From an uncultured Bacilli bacterium (GTDB lineage: Bacteria > Bacillota_I > Bacilli_A > RFN20 > CAG-288): 64,000 nt of DNA. The notes beneath the pieces are model-generated. The model searched no databases. It had not been told where the DNA came from and was given only the letters and a program-made list of their open reading frames with translations. The translations under genes were made by a program, and so were the position numbers. Where the stretch lies: contig CALVMW010000002.1 in assembly GCA_944349335.1 (NCBI GenBank), positions 124,001 through 188,000 on the forward strand, written 5' to 3'. Positions 19,301 through 28,133 of this stretch are shown here, piece after piece. The first letter of the stretch is position 1; every line of letters starts with the position of its first letter.

Positions 19301-19635
19301 TTTTTATCTCCTTTTAAACTTTGGGCACAATCCACAATCTCTTCTGGGGTATAGCCTTTTTTAAGGATGGCTATTATTTCCTTTTCTAATTCGGTTTTTT
19401 TCTCTTTTTTTGAATAAGTAACATAGCTACCTTTTTTCGGTAAAGTAACAATGTAACCTTCTTTTTCAAGTTGTTCAAAAGCTCTAAGAATCGTCGTTGG
19501 GTTAACAGAATAAGTCATAGCTAAAGAACGGATAGAAGGTAGATTATCACCTTCTTTGTAGACTTGTTGCTCAATTAAGAGTTTGAGATGATCATAGATT
19601 TGTTCATAAACCGGTTTTCCAGATGCAAAGTTCAT
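19297..19635 (-). CDS. GntR-family regulator (YtrA subfamily)
   Basis: A 112-residue repressor: an N-terminal winged helix-turn-helix (PVYEQIYDHLKLLIEQQVYKE, then LPSIRSLAMTYSVNP and GYIVTLPKKGSYV) and a short C-terminal dimerisation helix, the YtrA layout. It leads the ABC operon and probably represses it. There is no ribosome site: the -10 of a strong promoter ends 8 bp before the ATG, so the mRNA would be leaderless. A 10-bp inverted repeat over the -35 is the likely self-operator. Confidence 0.92.
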   Translation of the reverse strand: MNFASGKPVYEQIYDHLKLLIEQQVYKEGDNLPSIRSLAMTYSVNPTTILRAFEQLEKEGYIVTLPKKGSYVTYSKKEKKTELEKEIIAILKKGYTPEEIVDCAQSLKGDKK

Positions 19636-19643
19636 ACACTAAC

Positions 19644-19683
19644 ATTGTAAATATTGTTTTATCTCTTGTCAACAGATAAAACA
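19644..19683 (-). promoter_or_regulatory. Promoter and operator of the GntR-ABC operon
   Basis: On the minus strand, -35 TTGACA (19667-19672), 17-bp spacer, -10 TACAAT (19644-19649). A perfect 10-bp inverted repeat, TGTTTTATCT (19655-19664) and AGATAAAACA (19674-19683), is centred on the -35. This is a classic YtrA-type operator position. Confidence 0.88.
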
Positions 19684-19945
19684 GATAATGCAGATTTATA
19701 AAGCCTTTTTTCTGTAGATTTGGACATGGATTAATTGTTGTTTTTAGTGAGTGTTTTTATGCACTAAATATTTTTTAAAATTTCTATAATATAAATATAA
19801 ATAAGTATTTTTTATTTTATTAGTGATTTATATTAAATTATTAAGTTGTTATATAAATATTTTACTTAATTTATCGATAAATATTTATAAAAAATAAATT
19901 AAATAATTTTAGTTTAACTGATTATATAAAATCTTATTGTCCCTG

Positions 19946-19996
19946 TTGACAATCCAAAAATAGAGGAATATAATGTTCGTGTGATAAGCGCTTTCA
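19946..19996 (+). promoter_or_regulatory. Promoter and LacI/CcpA-type operator of the GH97 gene
   Basis: Consensus -35 TTGACA (19946-19951), 17-bp spacer, -10 TATAAT (19969-19974). GATAAGCGCTTTCA (19983-19996), with core AAGCGCTT, covers the expected transcription start and would act as a roadblock. The rest of 19684-19945 is very AT-rich and shows no gene. Confidence 0.88.
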
Positions 19997-20017
19997 AAAC
20001 ACAGCAATGGAGGGTAT

Positions 20018-22528
20018 ATGAAAAAAAGAAAATCATTGATGTTGCTTTCCACACTATTTGTCTTGCCGATTTTAGTTCTCTCATCTTGTAGTGAAACTTC
20101 TAGCAATACATCTACTACACCTAGTACTTCTACTTCTTCTAATCCTAGTTCTTCTAGTTCTCCAAATTCTTCTTCATCAAGTGTTGAAGAGGAATCTGGC
20201 TATAGATTATTAGCACCTAGTGCTACTAGTAAAGATGATCTTTTCACTTCTTTAAAATTTGATATTAAAGATGGTCTAGTCTCGTATGAAGCTACCTATG
20301 GTGGTGAAGTCATCTCTTCTGCTAGTCAATTAGGTCTTAGATTAACTGGTTCTAATTATTCTGAGTCTTTAGTTTTAGAGGGTGAACCTGAACTTACATC
20401 AGGTGCTGATGTTTATGATCTTTATGGTAAGAAGAGTCATGTTGATGCTGCTTATAATCAAATGACATTAAAGTTCTCTTCTGAACTTTATAAAGATTAT
20501 TATTTAATCGTTGAAGCTCGTGCTTATGATGAAGGTGTTGGTGTCCGCCTCGGTTTAGAAAAGAGAAATTCTGATGCTCCTATCGATATTCTTATTGAAG
20601 ATGAAGATTTCGCTTATACGATGCCGGATGGAGCTACTTATATCGCCCAAGATACTAATGGTAATAGTTCAACATCTTCTGAATATGCATGGAATTTCTA
20701 CGAGAATGATTTAAATGATACTCAAAGTCTTGAAGGACAATATAACTTCCCCTTCATGTATGATTTACATGGTGATGAGAAGACTTATGTTCTCTATTCT
20801 GAAGCTAATGTTATGACTGGTAAGTTCCATGCTTCTGTCTTAGATAGAAATGGTAGTGATCTTACTGTTTCTTTCTGCCCTGAAGCGGCTTTCCATTCTT
20901 ATTGGCAATGGGATTATGAGAATAATCAATGGGTATGGGTTAGTGATCCTATCGATTCTCGTGTTAAAGCTCAAGTCACTGCTGAAGAAAGCTTCTATGC
21001 TCCTTGGCGTTTCATCACTGTCGGTGATTTAGATGCGATCGCTAATCAGACTATGAGTGAGAATCTTTCTGACCCGATGGATGAGACTCTCTTTACTGAT
21101 GATTCATATATTCAACCTGGTAAGTCAGTTTGGACATGGTTAAATGGTGATTTAAGACACGATCAAATTCCTTCCGATCAGTTTGAAACCATGGGTTATG
21201 AAATCTATAAGAATTATATTGATTTCGCTGCTGAAAATGGCTGGGAATATCAGCTTATGGATGAGGGTTGGCAAATTATCTTAGGTAAAATTCCTGAGTC
21301 TGAAAGAAGCCAATACCCTGGTTATGATCCTGATGCTGTTGAAGAAGATTCTCGTCAATATTTAGGTTATTATTCTTGGACTAAAGATATTATTGAATAT
21401 GCTAATTCTAAAGGTGTTAAGCTTTTAGTTTGGTGCCCTTATAACGATATTGGTACTGAAAAAGAGCGTGAAAGATTAGCTTATTGGAAGGAGTTAGGTT
21501 TCGCTGGTATTAAGCCTGATTTCTTTGATTCCGGTAGTCAAGATGTTTTAAAAGTCGCTTATGAAGCTACTAAAGAATGTGCTGAATTAGGACTTTTAAT
21601 CGACCTTCACGGTATTTCTAAGCCTGCTGGTGAAAGAAGAACCTTCCCTAATGCTTTAACTAGAGAAGCGGTCGGTGGTGCTGAAGGCTATGCTGGTCAA
21701 AATATGTCTGCTGGCTCTGCTTGGGTTTGGGATAATGAAAAAGGTGAATGGGTTATGGGTGATCCTAGCACTTCTAACTTCACAGTTGGACCTAACCAAG
21801 ATACAATTTTACCTTTCATCAGATATGCTGTTGGTCCTGGTGACTATACACCTACAGCTTCCTTCGGTGCTCCTTTAGGTGATGTTTCTACTGAATATGG
21901 CAATATGTCTTCTCCTTCTTCATGGACAAGATATTCTTCTTCAAGTCACGATAATCCGCCTCTCTTCTCTTTAGCTCACCTTTATGCCCAATCTTTAGTC
22001 TTCGAATCTCCTATCAACATCTTAGCTGATAAACCTTTCGCTTACCAAGCTAATGAGTCTGTTTATGAGAATTACTTCCGTGTTCTTCCTACAGTCTTCG
22101 ATGAATCAAAAGTCTTAGATGGTAGTAAGGTCGGTTCTTTAGCTTCTATCGCAAGAAGAAGTGGAACTGATTGGTATGTTGGTGTAGTTTCTAGCTATGA
22201 TCACTTTGAAGTTAACGCTGATTATGTTGATTATACTGTTGATCTCTCCCAGATTTTAGATGAAGGTGCTACTTATAAAGCTTATATCTATTCTGATACT
22301 GAAGATGCAGAAGTTTTAAAGACATCCTTATCACAAGCTAATATGTTCACTCCTTCTGAATATATTAAAGGACTTTATGTCCGTGAATTAGATGTCACAA
22401 GCGAAGACTCCATCTCTGTTAAACTCTCTAGTGTAAATACCCCTGTTTTCACTTATAGTGATGGAACTTCTTCAAGCAGACTAACTACTTGTGGTGGTGC
22501 TGTCATGCGCTTTGTTAAAGTCAGTTAA
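20018..22528 (+). CDS. GH97 family glycoside hydrolase, surface lipoprotein
   Basis: An 836-residue alpha-glucosidase/alpha-galactosidase-type enzyme. The lipobox LSSC puts the lipidated Cys at residue 24, followed by a Ser/Thr linker to about residue 60. The GH97 N-terminal beta domain spans about 65-340. The (beta/alpha)8 catalytic domain follows, with DEGW (E416), GIKPDFFD (D501), DLHGISKPAGERRTFPN, and REAVGGAEG (E550, E556); a C-terminal beta domain ends it. D501 sits where retaining GH97 enzymes have their nucleophile; the match is inferred from memory. It stands alone between a consensus promoter with a catabolite-type operator and a terminator. It likely trims oligosaccharides at the cell surface. 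Confidence 0.92.
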   Translation: MKKRKSLMLLSTLFVLPILVLSSCSETSSNTSTTPSTSTSSNPSSSSSPNSSSSSVEEESGYRLLAPSATSKDDLFTSLKFDIKDGLVSYEATYGGEVISSASQLGLRLTGSNYSESLVLEGEPELTSGADVYDLYGKKSHVDAAYNQMTLKFSSELYKDYYLIVEARAYDEGVGVRLGLEKRNSDAPIDILIEDEDFAYTMPDGATYIAQDTNGNSSTSSEYAWNFYENDLNDTQSLEGQYNFPFMYDLHGDEKTYVLYSEANVMTGKFHASVLDRNGSDLTVSFCPEAAFHSYWQWDYENNQWVWVSDPIDSRVKAQVTAEESFYAPWRFITVGDLDAIANQTMSENLSDPMDETLFTDDSYIQPGKSVWTWLNGDLRHDQIPSDQFETMGYEIYKNYIDFAAENGWEYQLMDEGWQIILGKIPESERSQYPGYDPDAVEEDSRQYLGYYSWTKDIIEYANSKGVKLLVWCPYNDIGTEKERERLAYWKELGFAGIKPDFFDSGSQDVLKVAYEATKECAELGLLIDLHGISKPAGERRTFPNALTREAVGGAEGYAGQNMSAGSAWVWDNEKGEWVMGDPSTSNFTVGPNQDTILPFIRYAVGPGDYTPTASFGAPLGDVSTEYGNMSSPSSWTRYSSSSHDNPPLFSLAHLYAQSLVFESPINILADKPFAYQANESVYENYFRVLPTVFDESKVLDGSKVGSLASIARRSGTDWYVGVVSSYDHFEVNADYVDYTVDLSQILDEGATYKAYIYSDTEDAEVLKTSLSQANMFTPSEYIKGLYVRELDVTSEDSISVKLSSVNTPVFTYSDGTSSSRLTTCGGAVMRFVKVS

Positions 22529-22554
22529 TTACGCTATTTCTCCTTTTTAAAAGA

Positions 22555-22582
22555 GGGTCTCAATTATTGAGACCCTTTTTTT
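22555..22582. terminator. Bidirectional terminator
   Basis: GGGTCTCAA/TTGAGACCC with a TTA loop and a T-run on the plus strand. It serves the GH97 gene and may also serve the convergent gene at 22581. Confidence 0.9.
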
Positions 22583-23198
22583 ATCTAACAAAGTTTGTCA
22601 TTACGTGTTTTTCTTTTTCAGGTAGACCATATTTATCTTTAGCATCATCTATCGCTTTAATTAAAAAGGCCATATTTCTTGCTAGAGTCCTCATAGTCTG
22701 TAATCCTTCTAAATCTTCTTTCGCTTCTCCTACATTACGTCCATGAAGTGAATTCCAATACTGGCTTGAGACAACTGGCATATTAGAAATAGTAAAGAAT
22801 TTATTTAGTTCATCAAAAGTAGCGGAAGCTCCACCTCTTCTACAGACTGCAATTGAAGCTCCTACTTTCATTGTTTTATCAAAAGGAGAACTATAGAATA
22901 ATCTATCTAAAAATGAGATCAAAGTTCCATTAGCACTAGCATAATAGACTGGTGAAGCGATAACTAAACCATCAGCTTCTTTAAATTTCTCACTGATTTT
23001 GTTTACTATATCATCAATTACACATTTACCATTCTTATGGCAATAACCGCAAGCTAAGCACCCTCTAATCACCTGCATACCTATTTGAATAGTTTCAGTT
23101 TCAATCCCTGCTCTATTTAGTTCATCAGATACTTCTTTTAAAGCGATTGAAGTATTACCTTCTTTTCTAGGTGATCCATTTATTAACAATACTTTCAT
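22581..23198 (-). CDS. Flavodoxin-fold NAD(P)H-dependent FMN reductase family protein
   Basis: A 205-residue flavoprotein. The FMN-phosphate loop is NGSPRKEGNTSIAL near the N-terminus. A CLACGYCHKNGKC motif like that of iron-sulfur flavoproteins follows, then the SPVYYASANG loop. The family transfers electrons in anaerobes, possibly with an iron-sulfur cluster; the partner is unknown. A strong AAGGAGGAG site sets the start. Confidence 0.88.
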   Translation of the reverse strand: MKVLLINGSPRKEGNTSIALKEVSDELNRAGIETETIQIGMQVIRGCLACGYCHKNGKCVIDDIVNKISEKFKEADGLVIASPVYYASANGTLISFLDRLFYSSPFDKTMKVGASIAVCRRGGASATFDELNKFFTISNMPVVSSQYWNSLHGRNVGEAKEDLEGLQTMRTLARNMAFLIKAIDDAKDKYGLPEKEKHVMTNFVR

Positions 23199-23336
23199 TT
23201 TCTCCTCCTTTTATCGAATTAAACTATTGTGATTATAGTTTAGGATAAATTATATGTTAAGAATAATTTTAAAAAGCATACTGATTCTATTTTGCATTTA
23301 TTAGTATTATTTCCATAATTATATTTTTAATAAATA

Positions 23337-23356
23337 AAAAGGACTTAATTCAAAGT
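23337..23356. terminator. Terminator
   Basis: AAAGGACTT/AAGTCCTTT with runs of T on both strands. It ends the TGA-interrupted gene on the minus strand. The rest of 23199-23380 shows no gene. Confidence 0.8.
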
Positions 23357-23380
23357 CCTTTTTTATATATAAATATTTGA

Positions 23381-24601
23381 TTAAATCTTTTCTATAAGCT
23401 CATAACCTTGTTTAATATGTGTATGCTTTGCAACCCACTTTTTCAACTTAATATGAACAAATAAACCATAAATTCCAAGGGTTATGATCATTAATAATGT
23501 CCAAAGTATATATTTACCTAAAAGGTGAGTTCCTTTACCATCAAACTCCATTCTTTTTCCATCAATAACCAGTCTATTTTGAACATATCAATTTTCCCAT
23601 GTGATAAATATTGGTCTAAATATACTTAAAGTTAAAATACTTAGTAAGAAACAACCTATACATACAAAAACATATGCTAACGCATTAGCTTTAAATGTAC
23701 CTCCAAGCTCAGGATGCTCTCCTTCTAAATGAAGATGTTTTACCTTCCAGTTCATAAGTTTCTTTGGAATAAATAAGGAAAATATTCCAAGTGTAACTAT
23801 GCTTAGTAATAACCAACATATCCATTTACCGATCAATTGTGTCGCTTTACCATCAAAAGACAATCTTTTCCCATCATATAAAGTATGCTTATAATTCCAC
23901 TTTAGCATCCAGCAATATGCTAATGGATATCATATTCCCAAAGTTATGATGGTTACTAATGAACCAAGCAGATACCATCCGATTTCTTGAATTAACCTAC
24001 CATCAAATCCACCTTCGTTATTTTTTTTGTTTTCAGTTTCATTAGAACTATTGCCCTGATTATTTATTATCTCTTTCCTTTTTTGTAGAGCTTCTTCTCT
24101 TCTTTGTTTTTCTAATTCTTCTCTTTGTTTTCTTTCTTCAACAAAGACTGGAATCCATTTTTTACCTCTATTTGCACCGATGATTGAACAAACTCCAAAA
24201 GGAATTACTAAAATTCCAATGCCAAAAGCTATAAGAGTAACATATGAATCTGGATCATTTATGTCAAACATATGTGACGAAGGAATAATAAAATAAATCC
24301 CTAGTCCAATAAAAAAGCAACCACAAAGTACAAACAGAATCCCTAAGATTAAAAATACATTATTACACCATTTATGGTATTTGGCTTGTTGAATACAAAT
24401 TAATAATAAAATAGATATAATTAGAAATACTGATGCACAAATAGTAAAAACAATAAACTCACTTGATTTAGTACTAACACCCTCTATTAATCCCATAATA
24501 ATAACTAAAAGTAAAAATAAGAAAAGAATTAATATCGGTAAGCTTGAAATGATTCGTAAAATATTTCCTGTTTTTGTCTTCTTTTCACCTTTGTTTTTCA
24601 T
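23381..24601 (-). pseudogene. Membrane protein with three repeated modules, interrupted by two in-frame TGA
   Basis: One frame runs from ATG 24601 (GAGGG site) to TAA 23381, 406 codons, broken by TGA at 23930-23932 and 23588-23590. About four membrane spans and a charged helix precede three related modules: FDG-x5-IG-x4, a hydrophobic span, TLGI, then a K/W-rich segment. The first TGA follows TLGI, where the other modules have F or Y; the second follows TWEN and precedes YVQNRL. Both fit a former Trp, while about 11 other Trp codons in the gene are TGG. No other frame damage is seen. Likely DUF898-like, function unknown; either young nonsense decay or readthrough. Confidence 0.7.
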
Positions 24602-24814
24602 AATAAAACCCTCAAATAGAATACCAACCCCCAAGCTGCTTAATTTCAAGTTTTTTTTATTTTATAGGTTTTTTAATAATACAATTTATATAAAGTTAAA
24701 TAAAAATATAGTTAAATAGTTATATATATTATTTGATTAAATATTGTTTTGTGTAAAAAGAAAAACTTTATTAGTTATATTAAGTTTGTGACTTATTTAT
24801 AAATTTAAAAATAA

Positions 24815-24836
24815 AAGAGCTCTATTTGAGCTCTTA
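24815..24836 (-). terminator. Terminator of the XRE regulator
   Basis: On the minus strand AAGAGCTC/GAGCTCTT with a short loop is followed by TTTATTTTT, just past the stop at 24843. The AT-rich space 24602-24814 shows no gene. Confidence 0.75.
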
Positions 24837-24842
24837 TGATTT

Positions 24843-25475
24843 TTATTTAGTTTTCTGTTTTTTAGCAATAATAATTTTATCGATAGGTTCTGAAATAATA
24901 TAAAATAAGGGAATAAATAAGAATAAAAACCAATAGGGATGCCATAATCCATATAACATACCTATAAAGCAATAAATAGCGACGATTAAAACGGGAAAGA
25001 GAAAGGCACTTATTTTCTTTCTTTTTATACTTTCAACCAATGATAAGAGGATAGGAATAAAGAGTATAGCGATCCATGAAAAATTCCAGCCATTAGTTAC
25101 ATATATTCCAACAAGTATAAATACTAAAAAGCAGGAGATAAATATTATTGCTGCTAAAATTGCAAATAATGGTGTTTTTTCAAATGTTTCATATTCTTTT
25201 TCATCTTTTTCTTCTTGTGATTTTTCATCAGTTTCATTAATTATATTATTATTATTATTATTATTTATTATTAATTCATCATTGTAGTTAACTAAATCAT
25301 CTAGAGATACTTTAAATATTTTTGCAATCAAAATTAAATTATTAGTATCTGGTAGAGCTATATTTTGTTCCCATTTACTTATAGCTTGCCTTGAAACCCC
25401 AAGTTGATTTGCCAAATCTTCTTGTGATAACTGCTTTTCAATTCTCAACTTTTTAAGTTTTTCTCCGAAAGTCAT
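24843..25475 (-). CDS. XRE-family transcriptional regulator with membrane C-terminus
   Basis: A 210-residue protein starting at ATG 25475, set by an AGGAGGT site. The N-terminal helix-turn-helix is clear (LRIEKQLSQEDLANQLGVSR, then AISKWEQN). A run of seven Asn codons made from AAT triplets links it to four membrane segments. Such anchored XRE proteins often sense envelope or signal molecules and regulate a neighbouring gene; the TGA-interrupted membrane gene downstream is the obvious candidate. The Asn tract is a microsatellite that could change length. Bases 25476-25764 show no gene. Confidence 0.88.
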   Translation of the reverse strand: MTFGEKLKKLRIEKQLSQEDLANQLGVSRQAISKWEQNIALPDTNNLILIAKIFKVSLDDLVNYNDELIINNNNNNNIINETDEKSQEEKDEKEYETFEKTPLFAILAAIIFISCFLVFILVGIYVTNGWNFSWIAILFIPILLSLVESIKRKKISAFLFPVLIVAIYCFIGMLYGLWHPYWFLFLFIPLFYIISEPIDKIIIAKKQKTK

Positions 25476-25764
25476 ATTTATACCTCCTAGTATATTAATC
25501 ATAATTAGTAGGGGTGATTTAGGCTATCAAACTTTAGTTACAAGAGCGCAACTATAGGTTGCATAGAGGATTGAAGATAATTTCTTAATATATTTTATCG
25601 TAAAAACTTATATAAATTTATTTAAAACAATATTCTTTACAATTAGTAGATAATAAGTTTGTTATATGGATTGTAAATTATTTTATTGGAGTATAAATTT
25701 GTAATTTAAAAAGATTAAACGAAAACTATTTATTAAAGAGTATTTATGAATAATATAATTGATA

Positions 25765-25789
25765 TAAAAAAATAACGCATTAGCGTTAT
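25765..25789 (-). terminator. Terminator of tRNA-Pro
   Basis: On the minus strand ATAACGC/GCGTTAT with a 4-base loop is followed by seven T, 18 bases past the tRNA. Confidence 0.85.
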
Positions 25790-25806
25790 CAAGAATTTCT
25801 AAAAGA

Positions 25807-25883
25807 TGGTCGGGGAAATGGGATTTGAACCCATGACCTCTTGCTCCCAAAGCAAGCGCGCTACCAAGCTGCGCAATTCCCCG
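25807..25883 (-). tRNA. tRNA-Pro (anticodon TGG)
   Basis: Cloverleaf on the minus strand: acceptor CGGGGAA pairs with TTCCCCG, anticodon stem CTTGC/GCAAG with loop TTTGGGA (anticodon TGG), T loop TTCAAAT. CCA is encoded (25807-25809). Confidence 0.97.
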
Positions 25884-25894
25884 ATGGCTAAAAT

Positions 25895-25923
25895 ATTTTA
25901 GTGATTTAATGATTAAAATGCAA
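25895..25923 (-). promoter_or_regulatory. Promoter of tRNA-Pro
   Basis: On the minus strand, -35 TTGCAT (25918-25923), 17-bp spacer, -10 TAAAAT (25895-25900), 11 bp before the tRNA. Confidence 0.75.
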
Positions 25924-26031
25924 TAGAATAAGCATTAAATATGTATCGATACCATTTTAAGTGAATATTTATTTTTAAAAGTTGGCTAATAATTAAAGCT
26001 ATAAGAAGTAATATTTAATTTTAATAAAATA

Positions 26032-26053
26032 AAAAGCCTCCGAAGAGGCTTTT
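26032..26053 (-). terminator. Terminator of mscL
   Basis: AAAAGCCTC/GAGGCTTTT with a CGAA loop; T-run follows on the minus strand directly after the mscL stop. Confidence 0.88.
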
Positions 26054-26054
26054 A

Positions 26055-26801
26055 TTATTCAGATTTTGTTTTAGCTTCGTTAAGTCTTTTTATCTCATCT
26101 CTGATTTCTTCAAGAACTTCAAGATGAGGATCCTTAACAGGTTCAGGTTCAGCAGGAGTTTCTACATGTGTTTCTTCTTTTTCTTCTTCTAAGCTACGAC
26201 CTTCTTTTTTCGCTTTCTCTTCTTCTAATCTTCTTTTAACTTCGGCTTGGAAAGCAAGGCGACGATTCTTTAAGGAAGAGTATGTCTTGACGATAACGAA
26301 GAGAGTGAGAGCGATGATAAGGAAGGCGATAACAGCATTGATGAATGTTCCCCAATCGATTAAGGCGACACCATTGTAATAATAGTTACCACCATGTTTT
26401 GTATACATCGCACCGATAGTAGCTGTAAAGTCTGATTCTTGAGATAAGGTAGCCCAGTCAGCTACAGAATAAACGTTTTGAAGAGCATTTCCACCGACAG
26501 TGATATCGCTAGGAACGTTTTGAGCAGCATTGATAGGTGGTAAGACTGTTACAAGTCCCGATAAACCACCAGGAACGCCCCAGGTACAGATGCTAAGTAA
26601 AATATTGGTAAAGGCTGTGACGATGGCGTTAAAGGCGGAGCCCATGATGACACCGACAGCCATATCTAAAACATTGCCTTTAGAGATGAAAGCTTTAAAA
26701 TCTTGCCATAGTCTCTTATAGCGACCTTGTCTCGACGCTTTTTTAGCAGCTTTTTTTAGCTGTTTTTCTTCTTGCTTAGAAATTTGTTGACTTTCTGCCA
26801 T
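26055..26801 (-). CDS. mscL: Large-conductance mechanosensitive channel, enlarged
   Basis: Osmotic safety valve of the membrane. The MscL signature is clear: FKAFISKGNVLDMAVGVIMG, then AFNAIVTAF for TM1, and TM2 at about 150-175. At 248 residues it is about 100 longer than typical MscL (about 136). The extra length lies in a basic N-terminal extension of about 30 residues, a long external loop (about 75-148), and a highly charged Glu/Lys C-terminal tail of about 65 residues ending in a coiled-coil helix. The ribosome site GGAGG is good. Confidence 0.93.
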   Translation of the reverse strand: MAESQQISKQEEKQLKKAAKKASRQGRYKRLWQDFKAFISKGNVLDMAVGVIMGSAFNAIVTAFTNILLSICTWGVPGGLSGLVTVLPPINAAQNVPSDITVGGNALQNVYSVADWATLSQESDFTATIGAMYTKHGGNYYYNGVALIDWGTFINAVIAFLIIALTLFVIVKTYSSLKNRRLAFQAEVKRRLEEEKAKKEGRSLEEEKEETHVETPAEPEPVKDPHLEVLEEIRDEIKRLNEAKTKSE

Positions 26802-26854
26802 AATTTTCCTCCGACGTAAAATAATTATACGTCATAGAGAAAGAGAATAAAAGA

Positions 26855-27193
26855 CTAAAAAGTTTCTTTTAAAACAGAAGCGAAGGAGTCAGAATCCATC
26901 GCACCTAAAATGCTTTCTTGAACTTGACCTTGGAATTTAAAAGGAATCTTTTGTCCATCTTTGTAAGCGAAGAGATTAGGGATAGACATAACTCCATAAC
27001 TTCTAGCGATTTCTGGATATTTATCAGTGTCTACTTTTAAAAATGTGATATCGTTAAATTCTTCTTCAATCTCTTCTAATACTCTACCTAACATACGGCA
27101 AGGTCCGCACCAAGTAGCAAAGAAATCAACAACTACTTTACCAGAGCTGATCTCTTTAGTGAAATCAATAGCATTTTCTAAATATTTAATCAT
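26855..27193 (-). CDS. trxA: Thioredoxin
   Basis: Cytoplasmic dithiol-disulfide oxidoreductase of 112 residues with the classic active site W28-CGPC-32 and the cis-Pro loop at about SIPNL. The length and fold elements are standard. No thioredoxin reductase is next to it. A GAGGAAT site precedes the ATG. It may also regenerate Hsp33. Confidence 0.95.
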   Translation of the reverse strand: MIKYLENAIDFTKEISSGKVVVDFFATWCGPCRMLGRVLEEIEEEFNDITFLKVDTDKYPEIARSYGVMSIPNLFAYKDGQKIPFKFQGQVQESILGAMDSDSFASVLKETF

Positions 27194-27254
27194 AGATATT
27201 CCTCCATCTAGATATCAATATATCTAAAATAAATATCTGATGCAAATAAAGTGC

Positions 27255-28133
27255 TTAAGCAAAAGTAGAAAGGATACCTAAAAAATAAGAGATGAGAGCT
27301 AAAATACCTATATGTAAAGGATAATAAACATAAAAAGAATATTGAATAATATTGCTATGATATCCTTTTTTAGGTGAAGCAAAAATAATAAAGATAGAGG
27401 CTAAGGGGATATAAGTACCGTAGGGTATAAAGCTCTCTGGTAAAAAAGAAGAAAATGGTTGGCCAAAGATAAAGAGAAGATAGAAGATGATAGTAACAGA
27501 AAAAATGGCGATGCAGATTAAAGCTTTTTCGAGAAAAAATAATTGATTATCATAAGTTCCATCAACTATTCCACTTTGTGAATATAATTGCTTTTCTTTT
27601 TTTTCTTTGATCAATTTAACAATGAAGAAAGATAAAAATAAAATTGTACTAAAGAATCCCCAATCGCTTTTAATTATGGTGCCGAAGTTATTGATATAAG
27701 GATATGATGAGAGGAATCCTAAAGTAAAAGGTATGATAGCAATAAGAGAATAAATATTTCTCTTATTTAAAAAATAAAGCATGAAAACGCCTAAAAACAT
27801 ATCCATAAAGGCATTTCCAAGTATGTTGTAACCGAGATAGTTTAAATCTAAAGAATAGATAAGAATATAACCTACAATATCCATTAGTAAAGCGGGGATT
27901 AGTAGTCGTAATAGATAATGTAAGATATTTTTTGTTTTAAAAGTTCCGACGTAAGCTAAGTAGGCGAATATGGGAAAGGCTAATTTACCTATACTTCTTA
28001 AAACTTCATATGCTATTGTATCGTTTGCAAAAAATAAAAGAGCGATATGATCTAGTGTCATAAGGATACAAGCGATAATTTTTAAAGTAAAAGAAGAGAG
28101 AAGGTTTGAAGAGAATGTTTTTTCTGTGTTCAT
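27255..28133 (-). CDS. TraX family membrane protein
   Basis: A 292-residue protein with about eight membrane segments. The family hallmark is near the N-terminus: LKIIACILMTLDHIALLF, then RSIGKLAFPIFAYL. TraX acetylates F-pilin in E. coli, but chromosomal homologues in Firmicutes are uncharacterised and need not have that role. The start overlaps the CPBP gene at ATGA, suggesting coupled expression. Confidence 0.88.
   Translation of the reverse strand: MNTEKTFSSNLLSSFTLKIIACILMTLDHIALLFFANDTIAYEVLRSIGKLAFPIFAYLAYVGTFKTKNILHYLLRLLIPALLMDIVGYILIYSLDLNYLGYNILGNAFMDMFLGVFMLYFLNKRNIYSLIAIIPFTLGFLSSYPYINNFGTIIKSDWGFFSTILFLSFFIVKLIKEKKEKQLYSQSGIVDGTYDNQLFFLEKALICIAIFSVTIIFYLLFIFGQPFSSFLPESFIPYGTYIPLASIFIIFASPKKGYHSNIIQYSFYVYYPLHIGILALISYFLGILSTFA

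Noticed and set aside
18518-19364. Plus-strand frames across the ABC/GntR operon
   Set aside because: They overlap clearly conserved minus-strand genes and have no initiation signals.
23588-23932. Selenocysteine at the two TGA codons
   Set aside because: The gene is a membrane protein without a redox motif; aligned positions in sister modules are aromatic, not Cys, and I see no clear downstream hairpin of the SECIS type.
25244-25272. ATT trinucleotide tract as a repeat element
   Set aside because: It encodes the poly-Asn linker of the XRE regulator; length change is possible but it is no separate element.
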